A stretch of DNA of 64,000 nucleotides from JAAXGX01 sp965203565 (GTDB lineage: Bacteria > Acidobacteriota > Vicinamibacteria > Vicinamibacterales > UBA8438), in NCBI GenBank assembly GCA_965203565.1, contig OZ241896.1, positions 2,108,001 to 2,172,000 on the forward strand, written 5' to 3'. The notes beneath the pieces were generated by a model. It saw only the letters and a list, made by a program, of their open reading frames with translations, was not told where the DNA came from and searched no databases. The position numbers were made by a program, and so were the translations under genes. Below, piece by piece: positions 37,528 through 46,617 of this stretch. How positions within the stretch are numbered: the first letter of the stretch is position 1; each line of letters opens with the position of its first letter.

Positions 37528-38480
37528 TCTCCTGGAGCGCGGCGCGCGCCTGGACGTCGACCCCCGGTCCGACCGTGGCGGTCGAGATCGCGCCGGACTG
37601 CGTGACGGCGGTGGCGCTCGGGACGCTGCGGCCGCGGCCGGTCCTGATCGGCCATGCCCGCGAGCCGCTGCCGGACGGGGCGGTCGCGCCCGGCGCGGCC
37701 TCGGCCAACGTGGTGGAGCGCGAGGCGGTGGCGGAGGCCGTTCGCCGCGTCCTGAGCGCCGTGGCGCGCCGGCCGCGGACGCGAGTGGGCCTCGTCGTGC
37801 CGGACGCCGCCGCCAAGGTGTCGCTCCTCGATTTCGAGTCGCCGCCGCGGCGCGCCGCCGATCTGGTCTCCCTCATCCGGTGGCGGCTCCGGAAATCGAC
37901 GCCGTTCCGGATCGAGGATGCGCGGATCGCCTGGTCGGTCGGGGCGGCGGCGGAGGACGGCGGCCGGCGGTACGTCGTCGCCGCGATGCGGCGCGACGTC
38001 GTGGCGGAGTACGAGCGGCCGTGCCTCGCCGCCGGCGGCCGGCCCGGCCTGGTGAACCTGGCGACGTTCGGCGCGATCAACGCCGCACTGGCCGGCCGGC
38101 CGCCGCAGCCGTCCGGCGACTGGATGCTGGTGTATGCGGCCGCCGGCCACCACTCGGTCGGCGTGGTGCGCGGCCGGCATCTCGTCTCGTTCAGAAGCCG
38201 CCCGGGCGACAGCCATGGTGACCTTTCAGATCTCTTGTATCAGACCATGATGTACTACGAAGATCGGCTTGGCGGCGCCGGCATCGAAACGGTGCGCGTC
38301 GCGGCGAGCAAACCCGACGCGATCGACGCCGTGACGCGGGCGCTCCCGGACAGTCTCGGCGCGAAGGTCACGCCCGCCGCCGTGGGCGCCGTCGCCCTGG
38401 ACGGGACCGCGAAGCCGGCGGCGCTCGCCACCGCGGCCGCCCCGATCGGGACTCTGCTCGGCGTCCGCCGCGCGGCGTGA
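37524..38480 (+). CDS. pilM: PilM-like actin-fold protein
   Basis: 318 residues, cytoplasmic. It has the opening of the PilM/GspL cytoplasmic domain (VAVEIAPDCVTAVALG), a central SLLDFESPPRRAADLVSLIRWRLRKSTPF block typical of PilM, and GDLSDLLYQTMMYYEDRLGG. PilM binds the N-terminal tail of PilN and links it to the ATPase. In the next gene the start DCNLATRPFYN is the matching PilN tail. It overlaps gspE and pilN by four bases each. Slightly shorter than the usual 350 residues. Confidence 0.82.
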
Positions 38481-39064
38481 ACGTGATGCTGGATTGCAAT
38501 CTGGCGACGCGTCCGTTCTACAACGAACGCGCCGTGCATCTCGTGATCGGGATCGTCGTCCTCCTGGCGGGGGGCGCGATCGGCGTCGGCCTGTGGCAGG
38601 CGGCCGAGCTGTCGCGGGAGCGCGGCCGGCTCGCCGCAGCCGCCGAACGGGACGAGGGCGAGGCTCGGTCGGCGGCGGGCGAAACGGCGAAGGTCCGCCG
38701 CACGCTCGCCGGCGTCGAGCTCGACCGGCTGGCGGCGGCGACCGCCGAGGCGAACCGGCTGATCGAGCGGCGCGCGTTCTCCTGGACGGAGTTCTTCAAC
38801 CGGATCGAGCAGACCCTGCCGGCCGGCGTGATGTTGACGTCGGTGCAGCCGGACGTCGCCGACGGCGCCGTCACGGTGACGCTCGGCGTGATCGGGCGCA
38901 GCGTCGCGGAGATCGACGCGTTCATCGATCGGCTTGAAACCACGGGGGTCTTCACCGGCATGCTGCCCCGCGACGAGGCCGCGACCGCCGCGGGCGCCTA
39001 CCGCACGCTGCTGGTCGGGCGCTACGCGCCGGCGCCGAGCCCGGCCCCGGAGGCGGACCGGTGA
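38477..39064 (+). CDS. pilN: PilN-like assembly protein
   Basis: 195 residues: the N-terminal PilM-binding motif LDCNLATRPFYNER, one membrane helix (about 22-44), a coiled coil rich in Ala, Glu and Arg (45-95), then a ferredoxin-like periplasmic domain (LPAGVMLTSVQPDVADGAVTVTL). It forms the inner-membrane alignment platform with PilO. The start is GTG at 38477 overlapping the pilM stop. Confidence 0.82.
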   Translation: MNVMLDCNLATRPFYNERAVHLVIGIVVLLAGGAIGVGLWQAAELSRERGRLAAAAERDEGEARSAAGETAKVRRTLAGVELDRLAAATAEANRLIERRAFSWTEFFNRIEQTLPAGVMLTSVQPDVADGAVTVTLGVIGRSVAEIDAFIDRLETTGVFTGMLPRDEAATAAGAYRTLLVGRYAPAPSPAPEADR

Positions 39065-39636
39065 ATCTGGCCGCCCGCATCGTGACCGAGAAACGGCTGG
39101 CGGTCGGGACGGCAGGCGCCGTCCTGCTGGCCGCCGCGCTGCTCCACGGCCTCGTCGTCGGTCCTCTCCGCAGCGGGACGGACCTGGCGCGCGCGCGCGC
39201 CAGGTCCGCATCGCACGCCCTGGCGGCCGGCGAGGCCGACCTTGCCGCTGCCAGGACCCGTCTGGCCGGCGCGGCGCGCGCGAGAGAGAGTCTCGACGCA
39301 TTCCACCGCGGGGTCCTGCCGAACGATCTGGCCGCGGCGCGGGCGCTCACCTACCCGCGGCTGGCGGCGCTCGCGGGGCGGCTGGGCCTCGATCTGGAGC
39401 GCCGGACGAGCGAGGCCGAGCCGGTCGACGGCGGCCGGTTGGGGCGCCTTCGCGCGAACCTGTTCCTGGCCGGAGACTACATGGACGTTCGCCGTTTCAT
39501 CGACGCGCTCGAAACGGCGCCGGAGTTCGTCGTCATCGAGGAGATCGCGCTGAGCCGGCGCCCGGACGCGGCGGATGCGAAACTGGCGCTGACGCTTGGA
39601 CTCTCGACGTACTATTGGACGGAGAGTGGGGAGTAG
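39061..39636 (+). CDS. pilO: PilO/GspM-like assembly protein
   Basis: 191 residues: one N-terminal membrane helix (about 13-32), a coiled coil to about residue 85 and a small periplasmic domain (LRANLFLAGDYMDVRRFIDALETAPEFVVIEEIAL) with the PilO pattern. GTG start overlapping the pilN stop. Expected to pair with PilN. Confidence 0.78.
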   Translation: MNLAARIVTEKRLAVGTAGAVLLAAALLHGLVVGPLRSGTDLARARARSASHALAAGEADLAAARTRLAGAARARESLDAFHRGVLPNDLAAARALTYPRLAALAGRLGLDLERRTSEAEPVDGGRLGRLRANLFLAGDYMDVRRFIDALETAPEFVVIEEIALSRRPDAADAKLALTLGLSTYYWTESGE

Positions 39637-39639
39637 CGT

Positions 39640-40185
39640 GTGCCGCATCGAACCATGCCGCTTGCAGTCGCCGCCGTCGTTGGCGCCGCGTCGGCGTGCC
39701 TGGACCGGCCCGCCGGGCAGCCGCAGGACGCAGGGGCGGCCGCCGCGGCCGGCATGAACGGATCGGCTGCGACCGATACGGAAGGGGAGAGCGGTCTCGA
39801 CGTGCGCCTCGACAGGCTCGCCGAACCGCGCCCGGTCCGGTTGGAATCGAGCCGGAACCCGTTTCGTTTCGGCGGCGGCCGGCCGGAGAACGCCGCGGCC
39901 GGGCGGCCGGCCGCGGCGCCGCGGGAGGCGCCGGGCGCCGAACCGCGCCGCGGCCCGCGACCGGCGCTGCGGTTCATCGGGGTGGTGGACGCCCCGGAGA
40001 GCGCGGGGGCGATCGCCGTGCTGACGGATGGAGCGGACGTGTTTCAAGGACGCGTGGGCGACACCGTCGATGGGCGGTACCGGATAATCCGTATCGCTGA
40101 CGACGCCGTCGACGTTGAACTGCTGGTCGCCGGCGGCGGTCGGACCCTGCAGCTAGACGGGGCGCCGGGCTTCAAGGAGCGGTGA
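39640..40185 (+). CDS. pilP: PilP-like periplasmic protein
   Basis: 181 residues with a signal peptide ending near ASAC (possible lipobox), a disordered Pro/Ala/Gly region, and a compact beta domain at the C-terminus (RFIGVVDAPESAGAIAVLTDG, VGDTVDGRYRIIRIADDAVDVELLV) like the HR domain of PilP/GspC that contacts the secretin. GTG start; the stop overlaps the secretin start by four bases. The assignment rests on position and the HR-like pattern more than on overall similarity. Confidence 0.7.
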   Translation: MPHRTMPLAVAAVVGAASACLDRPAGQPQDAGAAAAAGMNGSAATDTEGESGLDVRLDRLAEPRPVRLESSRNPFRFGGGRPENAAAGRPAAAPREAPGAEPRRGPRPALRFIGVVDAPESAGAIAVLTDGADVFQGRVGDTVDGRYRIIRIADDAVDVELLVAGGGRTLQLDGAPGFKER

Positions 40186-42416
40186 ACGGTTTGCGGACGA
40201 TTACCCGTGCGTGGCTCCGGGCGATAGGACTGGGCGTGACGGCCGCCGTGGTCGCCGGCTGCGCCGCGGGGGGCGCGTTCCGGAAGGGCGAGGCGGCGGC
40301 GCGCGCGGAGGAGTGGGACCGCGCCGTCGAGCACTATCGGCGCGCCGTGCAGGAAGACCCGCGGAACGTCGCCTACCGCACCGCGCTCCAGCGGGCGATG
40401 ACCAGCGCGTCGCGCGCCCACCTGGACCGGGCCCGCCGTCACGAAGCCGACGGCGCGCTGGCCGACGCCGTGCGGGAGTACCGGGCCGCCGCGGAGCTCG
40501 ATCCGGGCAACACGTACGCCGCCGGACGCGCCCGCGAACTCGAACGCGCCATTCGCGACCGGATCGAGGCGTCCCGCCCGCCGGCGCCGATCGAGGAGAT
40601 GCGGGAGCTCGCCCGGCGGGAGACGGCGACGCCGCTCCTCGACCCGGCGTCCGACGAGCCGCTGAGCCTGCGTTTCGTCAACCAGCGCCTGCGGGACATC
40701 CTCGACTTCATCGGCGCCGCGGCCGGCGTCAACGTCAGCTTCGACCAGCAGTTCCAGGACCGTCCGTACACCGTCCAGCTCGACGGGGTCACGATGGAGG
40801 AGGCGCTCGACCAGATCCTGATGGCGAACCAGCACTTCTACAAGGTGCTGGGCCCCCGCAGCGTGATCGTCGCGCCGGAGACGCCCCAGAAGCGGGCGCA
40901 GTACGAGGAGCAGGTCATCCGGACGTTCTACGTCTCCAACGCCGACGTCCAGGAGCTGGCGACGCTGCTGAGCCAGATCGTCCGCAGCGGTCCGCAGGCC
41001 GGCGTCCAGCCGACCATCGTGCCGAACGTCACGTCCAACACGATCGCCGTCCGCGGCACCCCGGCCGTGGTGTCGGTCATCGAGCGGGTCATCGCCGCCA
41101 ACGACAAGCCCCGGGCCGAGGTGATCGTCGACGTCGAGATCCTCGAGGTCAGCCGGGAGCGGACCCGGCAGTTCGGTCTCGACCTGACGCAGTTCTCGAT
41201 CGGCGCCGAGTACGCGCCGGACCCGTCGGCGTCGCGGCTGCCGAACGGCGCCAACGCCCGGTCGGGCAACTTCGCCTTCTCGGTCCCGGCCGCCGTGGTC
41301 AAGTTCCTCGAGACCGACGAGGAGACGCGGGTGGTGGCCAAGCCGCAGCTACGAGGCCAGGAGGGGGCGACCCTCACGCTGAACCTCGGCGACGAGGTGC
41401 CGGTGCCGACCACCGCGTTCACGCCGATCGCCGCGGGGGGCGCGACGGTCAACCCGTTGACGTCGTTCAACTACCGCCCGATCGGCGTCATCGTCGAGAT
41501 GACGCCGCGCGTGACGTACGAGAACGAGATCATCCTCGACCTGGAAGTCGAGAACAGCACGCGGGGGACGAACGTGAACGTGGCGGGGCAGTCGCTGCCG
41601 ACGTTCGGCACGCGGCGGGTCATCACCAGGCTCCGGCTGCGGGACGGGGAGTCGAACCTGCTGGCCGGCCTGCTCCGCGAGGAGGATCGCCGATCGCTCA
41701 AGGGACTGCCGGGAATCGCGAACCTGCCCGTCATCCGGCGGCTGCTGTCGTCCAACGACGACACCATCCGGCAGACCGACATCGTCATGCTCCTCACCCC
41801 CCGGATCGTGCGCACGCACGAGTTGACGCAGGACGACGTCAACCCGGTGCGCATCGGTCAGCCGCGGCGGATTGGCGCCGGCGGTCCGCTTCGGCCGGAC
41901 GCGTCCCCGCCGGCCGCGGCGGGCGACGATGCGGCTCTTCCCGCGCCGGCCGGCGGCGGCCCCTCCTCTGCGGCGGACGCAGCCTCGGCGCCGGCGGCTG
42001 CCGGTCCGCAGGTGGAAGTCGGCGCGCCCGATCACGATCTGCAAGTGGGCGCCGGCCCGTACACCGTGCCGATCGCCGTCCGCGGCGCGTCGCAACTGTC
42101 CACCCTCACCCTCAGCCTGCGCTACGATCCGGGCGTGCTGCGAGTCGCCGCCGTGCAGGAAGGCAGCTTCATGCGCCAGGGCGGCGCCGACGTGACGTTC
42201 GCGCAGGACGTCGATGGAGCCGTCGGCCGCGTGGACCTCGTGCTGACCAGGACGGGCGACCGGATCGGCGCCTCCGGCTCCGGACTGCTGGCCGCCGTCG
42301 TCTTCGAGGCGCTGCGGCCCGGATCGGCCACGCTCACGCCGAGCGGCCTCGGCCTGACTCCCGGCGGGGCGCCGCTGGCGCTCGGCTTCGGTCCGGCGAC
42401 CGTGACGGTGCGGTGA
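40182..42416 (+). CDS. Secretin (PilQ/GspD) with N-terminal TPR-like and C-terminal cohesin-like domains
   Basis: 744 residues. The signal peptide has lipobox VVAGC (Cys 27). Two TPR-like repeats (about 30-125) precede a secretin N domain (LSLRFVNQRLRDILDFIGAAAGVNVSFD), an N-domain repeat, and the secretin core (about 330-550) with VEILEVSRERTRQFGLDL and VPVPTTAF, ending GIANLPVIRRLLSS ... DIVMLLTPRIVRT. A Pro/Ala linker leads to a cohesin-like beta-sandwich (about 615-744, YTVPIAVRGASQLSTLTLSL). It forms the outer-membrane channel of the operon. A secretin carrying a cohesin-like domain is unusual outside this bacterial group. Confidence 0.88.
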   Translation: MNGLRTITRAWLRAIGLGVTAAVVAGCAAGGAFRKGEAAARAEEWDRAVEHYRRAVQEDPRNVAYRTALQRAMTSASRAHLDRARRHEADGALADAVREYRAAAELDPGNTYAAGRARELERAIRDRIEASRPPAPIEEMRELARRETATPLLDPASDEPLSLRFVNQRLRDILDFIGAAAGVNVSFDQQFQDRPYTVQLDGVTMEEALDQILMANQHFYKVLGPRSVIVAPETPQKRAQYEEQVIRTFYVSNADVQELATLLSQIVRSGPQAGVQPTIVPNVTSNTIAVRGTPAVVSVIERVIAANDKPRAEVIVDVEILEVSRERTRQFGLDLTQFSIGAEYAPDPSASRLPNGANARSGNFAFSVPAAVVKFLETDEETRVVAKPQLRGQEGATLTLNLGDEVPVPTTAFTPIAAGGATVNPLTSFNYRPIGVIVEMTPRVTYENEIILDLEVENSTRGTNVNVAGQSLPTFGTRRVITRLRLRDGESNLLAGLLREEDRRSLKGLPGIANLPVIRRLLSSNDDTIRQTDIVMLLTPRIVRTHELTQDDVNPVRIGQPRRIGAGGPLRPDASPPAAAGDDAALPAPAGGGPSSAADAASAPAAAGPQVEVGAPDHDLQVGAGPYTVPIAVRGASQLSTLTLSLRYDPGVLRVAAVQEGSFMRQGGADVTFAQDVDGAVGRVDLVLTRTGDRIGASGSGLLAAVVFEALRPGSATLTPSGLGLTPGGAPLALGFGPATVTVR

Positions 42417-42440
42417 CTCTTCCCGCCGACAGGACCGACC

Positions 42441-42932
42441 ATGCCTGCACTTCGTCGAGCCGGGCGGCGCAGCGGCGGGGGTTATTCGTTCGTGGAGCTG
42501 CTGGTGGTCAGCGCGATCCTCGCCGTGCTGGCGTCCGCCGTCGTCCCGCTCACCACCGTCACGATGCAGCGCCAGCGGGAAATGGAGCTCCGCCGGTCGC
42601 TGCGCGAACTGCGCACGGCGATCGACCGCTACAAGGACGCGGTCGACCTGGGGAGGATCGGCGGCGACGCGGTCGACCCGGACGACGCCGGGTATCCGCC
42701 CGACCTCGAGACGCTGGTCAACGGCGTGGAGCGCCTCGACGCCGACGACGGCCGCAGGATGAAGTTCCTGCGCCGCATCCCGATCGATCCGTTCACGCGC
42801 AGCCGGGAGTGGGGACTGCGTTCGCACCAGGACGATCCCGACGCCCGCCGGTGGGGCGGCGGCAACGTCTACGACGTGTACTCGCGGTCGGACGGCACGG
42901 CGCTGGACGGTACGAGGCACCGGGATTGGTAG
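42441..42932 (+). CDS. GspG-like pseudopilin 1
   Basis: 163 residues. Prepilin site GGG-YSFVELLVVSAILAVLASAVVPL (the usual Phe is replaced by Tyr; Glu at position 5 is kept). The C-terminal region is GspG-like (YPPDLETLVNGVE, IPIDPFTRSREWGL, NVYDVYSRSDGTALDG, a calcium-loop-like element). Overlaps the start of pseudopilin 2. Confidence 0.87.
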   Translation: MPALRRAGRRSGGGYSFVELLVVSAILAVLASAVVPLTTVTMQRQREMELRRSLRELRTAIDRYKDAVDLGRIGGDAVDPDDAGYPPDLETLVNGVERLDADDGRRMKFLRRIPIDPFTRSREWGLRSHQDDPDARRWGGGNVYDVYSRSDGTALDGTRHRDW

Positions 42933-43330
42933 CCGCCCGTTTCCGGACGCGGCAGGACGGCTGGACGCTGGTCGAGATGACGATCGTCCTTTCGATCATC
43001 GCGATCCTGGCGACGATCGCCCTGGTGGGCTACCGCAACGCCCTGACCCGATCGCGGGAGGCGGTCCTCAAGGAGAACCTGTTCCGGATGCGCGACGCCA
43101 TCGACCAGCACCATGCCGACAAGGGGGAGTATCCGGGCGATCTGGACGAACTGGCGGCGGCCGGCTACCTGCGGGCGGTGCCGGAGGACCCGTTCACCGG
43201 CGCTTCCGATTCGTGGGTGACCGAGCCGGCCGACTACGACCCGGCCCATCCGTTGGCCCGGGGGGTGTACGACGTACGGAGCGGACATGAAGGGATTGCG
43301 CTCGACGGCACGTCGTACAGCGAGTGGTAG
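42926..43330 (+). CDS. gspG: GspG-like pseudopilin 2 (TTG start)
   Basis: 134 residues. TTG at 42926 is the only plausible start close to the prepilin site; it gives a 12-residue leader ending RQDG before WTLVEMTIVLSIIAILATIALVGY. The body has the major-pseudopilin pattern YPGDLDELAAAGYLRAVPEDPFTG and YDVRSGHEGIALDGTSYSEW. It overlaps its predecessor by seven bases and the next gene by 44 bases. Confidence 0.84.
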   Translation: MVAARFRTRQDGWTLVEMTIVLSIIAILATIALVGYRNALTRSREAVLKENLFRMRDAIDQHHADKGEYPGDLDELAAAGYLRAVPEDPFTGASDSWVTEPADYDPAHPLARGVYDVRSGHEGIALDGTSYSEW

Positions 43331-43886
43331 GGCGAAGTCCGCCGGCGACCGGGGCTACGCCCTGGGCGCGCTCCTCGTCGCCGTCGCCGTGATGGGCGTT
43401 CTGACGTCGATGGCGCTGCCCGTCTGGAGCCGCGCCGCGAAACGCGAGCGCGAAGCCGAGCTGATCTTTCGGGGCGAACAGTACGCCCGCGCCGTCGCCC
43501 TGTATCAACGCGCCTACGCGGGCGATTTTCCGCCCGACGTCGACACGCTGACAGACCAGCGGTTCCTGCGCCGCCGTTACCGCGATCCGATGGTGGAGGG
43601 CGGGGCGTTCCGGATCCTGCGTGAGGCCGATGCGTCCGGATCGCCCGGAGCGCCGATCGCGGTCGCTCCGGCGGACGGCCGCCGGTTGGCGGAAGCGCTG
43701 CGCGGCGGCGTGATCGGCGTCGTCAGCACGAGCGACGAGGCGGCGCTCCGGACCTACAACGGCGGCGCGAAGTACAACGAGTGGATCTTCGTGTACGACG
43801 CGTCGCCGAACGGCCGGCCGGCCGGGCCCGTAGACGACGGTCGTCCGGAGGACGCGCCGGAGCCCGCACGCGCTGGCTCACGCTAG
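43287..43886 (+). CDS. Pseudopilin 3, divergent
   Basis: 199 residues. The N-terminal site AGDRG-YALGALLVAVAVMGVLTSMALPVW has the hydrophobic helix but no Glu at position 5 (Gly instead), as in GspK-like or structural minor pilins. The middle region EREAELIFRGEQYARAVALYQR, FPPDVDTLTDQRFLRRRYRDPM matches the family often found next to GspG in this operon type. It overlaps the previous gene by 44 bases. Its stop shares CTAG (43883-43886) with the convergent serine hydrolase stop. Confidence 0.8.
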   Translation: MKGLRSTARRTASGRAKSAGDRGYALGALLVAVAVMGVLTSMALPVWSRAAKREREAELIFRGEQYARAVALYQRAYAGDFPPDVDTLTDQRFLRRRYRDPMVEGGAFRILREADASGSPGAPIAVAPADGRRLAEALRGGVIGVVSTSDEAALRTYNGGAKYNEWIFVYDASPNGRPAGPVDDGRPEDAPEPARAGSR

Positions 43887-44923
43887 CGGCCGAGGGCGCT
43901 CATGACGGCGTCGTGCAGCGCCGGGCGAATGCCGAGAATCGCTTCGTTGGCGCGCGTCGGGTGCACGCGGTTCGTCAGCAGGACGACGTACGTGTCGGCT
44001 TCCGGGTCGATCCAGAGCGACGTGCCGGTGAAACCGGTATGGCCCACGGCGGCTGCGGACATCCGCGCGCCGCACGAGGAGGTCGGCAGCATCGTGTCCC
44101 ATCCGAGCGCGCGGGAGCTGCCCGGAACGGCCGAACGGTCCGTGAAGCGTCGCAGCGTCGCGGCGCCGGCGACGGTCGGCAGGTTCCGGAGCCCCGCCGC
44201 GATCGTCCGCGCGAACCGCCCGACGGCGGCCGCCGTGCCGAACAGGCCGGCGTGCCCGGCGACGCCGCCGAGCGCCCAGGCGTTCTCGTCGTGCACCTCG
44301 CCGACGAGCAACCGGCCCCGCCAGGGGTCGACTTCGGTGGGCGCGGTGCGCCGGCGCCAGCCGGCGCGCGGGCGAAAGCGCAGTTCGCCCCAGCCGAACC
44401 GCTCGACGACCGAGCGGAACGCCGCGTCGAGCCTGGCCCCGCACGCGTCCTCCAGGATGAAGCCGAGCAGGATGAAGCCGAGGTCGCTGTAGACGGAGGC
44501 CGACCGCGGGTCGTACTCGAGCGGCGTCGTGCAGATGGCGCGCTCGAACTCCGCGCGTCCCCGGCAGTCGCGAAACAGCGGCAGGTGCGCCGTCAGCCCC
44601 GACGCGTGCGCCAGCAGGTCGGCGACCGAGACGACCGCCCGATCCGCCCCGCGCCACTCGGCGAGCCATCGGCCCACCGGCGCGTCGAGATCGACGATCC
44701 GCCGATCGACCGCCTGCATCGCCAGCGTCGTCGTGGCGATCACCTTCGTCAGCGACGCCAGATCGAAAACCGTGTCGACGGCCGCCGGCGCCGCGCCGAG
44801 CGCGCCGAACGCCTCCCGCCACACGGGGCCGGTCGAGTCGCCGGCCTCGACGACCGCCGCCGGAAACGCGCCGTCGCGCACCCCCGCGCCGAGGATCGTT
44901 CGCGCCGCTTCGAACGCCGTCAT
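43883..44923 (-). CDS. Beta-lactamase-fold serine hydrolase (class C/PBP4*-like)
   Basis: 346 residues. The S-x-x-K motif is S57-LT-K60 (FDLASLTKVIATT). The Tyr motif is probably YSD (SVYSDLGFILLGFILED), and HTGFTGTSLWIDP near 300 is the third motif. No signal peptide is seen from ATG 44923; an in-frame upstream ATG at 44962 adds a few residues. Such proteins include esterases and D-amino-acid peptidases; the substrate is not deducible. It converges on the pseudopilin operon with overlapping stops. Confidence 0.84.
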   Translation of the reverse strand: MTAFEAARTILGAGVRDGAFPAAVVEAGDSTGPVWREAFGALGAAPAAVDTVFDLASLTKVIATTTLAMQAVDRRIVDLDAPVGRWLAEWRGADRAVVSVADLLAHASGLTAHLPLFRDCRGRAEFERAICTTPLEYDPRSASVYSDLGFILLGFILEDACGARLDAAFRSVVERFGWGELRFRPRAGWRRRTAPTEVDPWRGRLLVGEVHDENAWALGGVAGHAGLFGTAAAVGRFARTIAAGLRNLPTVAGAATLRRFTDRSAVPGSSRALGWDTMLPTSSCGARMSAAAVGHTGFTGTSLWIDPEADTYVVLLTNRVHPTRANEAILGIRPALHDAVMSALGR

Positions 44924-45039
44924 GCGCCGGCCGCCGCCCGCCTCCGCATGGCGCGACACCATAGCACGGGCCGCGGCCGCTTCTGACGGCCGCGTCGCGC
45001 CGGCGCCGCCGGCAAGCGGTCCGCCTCGCGGGCGGCGCC

Positions 45040-45045
45040 TATAAT
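45040..45045 (+). promoter_or_regulatory. Possible -10 box of the tolC-like gene
   Basis: A perfect TATAAT, rare in this GC-rich sequence, 71 bases before the ATG at 45117. No good -35 is visible at 16-18 bases upstream. Confidence 0.35.
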
Positions 45046-45116
45046 CCGCAGTCGAGTCGGCGTTGGGCGCCGGCGGCAGGCGGCGCGCTCCCCGCGCGGC
45101 CGCGAGAGGATCCGTC

Positions 45117-46550
45117 ATGGACAGAGCAATCGACATCGGATGGACGACACGGACCACGGCGTGGAGGCGGGCGGCGGCCACGCTCGCAGCGCTGTCGGTG
45201 GCCGCGGCGCCGGCCCGCGCCCTTACCCTCGAGGAGGCGTTCTCGGAGGCGGTGCGGACGAATCCGGCCGTGCGCGCGGCCCGGGAAGCCGCGCGCGCGC
45301 GGCACGAGAACGTCCCGATCGCGCGCGCAGCCTGGATGCCGACGGTGCAGGCCGAAGCGCACGCGAACCGGACCCGCTTCGGTTCCGTCTTCAACTTCTC
45401 CAGTTTCTTCGCCGGCGGCGACGCCGAGACGTCCGCCGAGGTCAGCGGCCAGCGGATCATGACGCTGACCGCCACGCAGAACCTCTATCACAGCGGCCGC
45501 AACGGCGCGCTGCTCCGCAGGGCGGACCAGGAAGTGCTTCGGGCGCACGCCGCCGTCGAGGACACGGAGCAGGCGGTGCTGCTGCGCGTGGCGACGGCCT
45601 ATCTCGACGTGTTGCGGGCCGAGCGGACGGTGGATCTGCGCAGGGCGTCGCTCGCGGCGTTCGAAGCGCGCGCCCGGGAGACCGAGGCGCAGTTCCAGGT
45701 CGGGGACCGCACCGGCGCCGACGTCGCGCAGGCTCAGGCGGAGCGGGAGGTCGCCGCGGCGGAGGTGGCGTCGGCCCGGGCGGAGCTCGAGATCCAGCGG
45801 TCGCTGTTCGAGATGCTGGTCGGGAAGTCGCCGCGCGGCCTCGAGGCGCCGGGCGAGCCGGCCGGCCTGCCTGCGACGCTGGACGACGCCGTGCGCGCCG
45901 CCCGGGACGCGCGGCCGGCGGTGCGCGCCGCCGAGCATGGCATGGAGGCGGCCCGGCATGCGGTCCGCGCGGCTTCCGGCCTCCTGGGGCCGCGCGTCGA
46001 CCTGCGCGGCGCGGTCACGAAGGTCGTGGGGCAGGGGCGGCTCTCCTTCCTGCCCGACAGCACCGACATGAGCATCACCGTCAGCGTGACCATGCCGATC
46101 TACCAGGCCGGAGCGGCAGGGGCGAGACTCCGCCAGGCGCAGCGCCTGCACGAGCAGTTCCGGCACGAGCGGCATGCGGCGGCGCGGGAGGCGGAGCAGC
46201 GGGTGACGAGCGCCTGGCGCATGCTGCAGGCGGCCCGACAGCGGCTCGCGGCGCTGGAGACCGCCGTCGAGGCCTCGCGGGCGGCGCTGGCCGGCATCCA
46301 GCGCGAGGCGGGCCTCGGCGAGCGCACCACGCGGGAGGTGCTCGACGCCGAACGGAACCTCGTCTCGCGTCGGGTGCACGCGCTCGCGGCGGAGCGCGAC
46401 GCCATCGTGGGCGCCTACCGGCTGCTGGAGGCGATCGGGGCGCTCACGGCGCGGGCGCTCGGCATCGACGGCGCGCCCGACCTCGGCCGCGAAGCCGGGG
46501 ACGCCCGCTGGAGCCTCGCGCCGGGCCTGATGTCGATCGGCGGGCGGTAG
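45117..46550 (+). CDS. tolC: TolC-family outer-membrane efflux protein
   Basis: 477 residues: signal peptide (to about 36, ALSVAAAPARA), then two OEP repeats of long coiled-coil helices and beta hairpins (LTLEEAFSEAVRTNPAVRAAREAA, MTLTATQNLYHSGRNGALLRRADQEVLRA; the second repeat from about 250, with SITVSVTMPIYQAGAAGARLRQA). It forms an outer-membrane channel for type I export or RND pumps. The ATG at 45117 follows GAGAGGA. No inner-membrane pump is adjacent. It lies directly before the RiPP locus, so it may serve peptide export across the outer membrane; that is inference. Confidence 0.9.
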   Translation: MDRAIDIGWTTRTTAWRRAAATLAALSVAAAPARALTLEEAFSEAVRTNPAVRAAREAARARHENVPIARAAWMPTVQAEAHANRTRFGSVFNFSSFFAGGDAETSAEVSGQRIMTLTATQNLYHSGRNGALLRRADQEVLRAHAAVEDTEQAVLLRVATAYLDVLRAERTVDLRRASLAAFEARARETEAQFQVGDRTGADVAQAQAEREVAAAEVASARAELEIQRSLFEMLVGKSPRGLEAPGEPAGLPATLDDAVRAARDARPAVRAAEHGMEAARHAVRAASGLLGPRVDLRGAVTKVVGQGRLSFLPDSTDMSITVSVTMPIYQAGAAGARLRQAQRLHEQFRHERHAAAREAEQRVTSAWRMLQAARQRLAALETAVEASRAALAGIQREAGLGERTTREVLDAERNLVSRRVHALAAERDAIVGAYRLLEAIGALTARALGIDGAPDLGREAGDARWSLAPGLMSIGGR

Positions 46551-46617
46551 CGGGCCTCGCCGCCGGCCGCCGAGCGGACTTGTGCCGCCGCGATCGGCGT
46601 GTCACACTGGATTTGCC

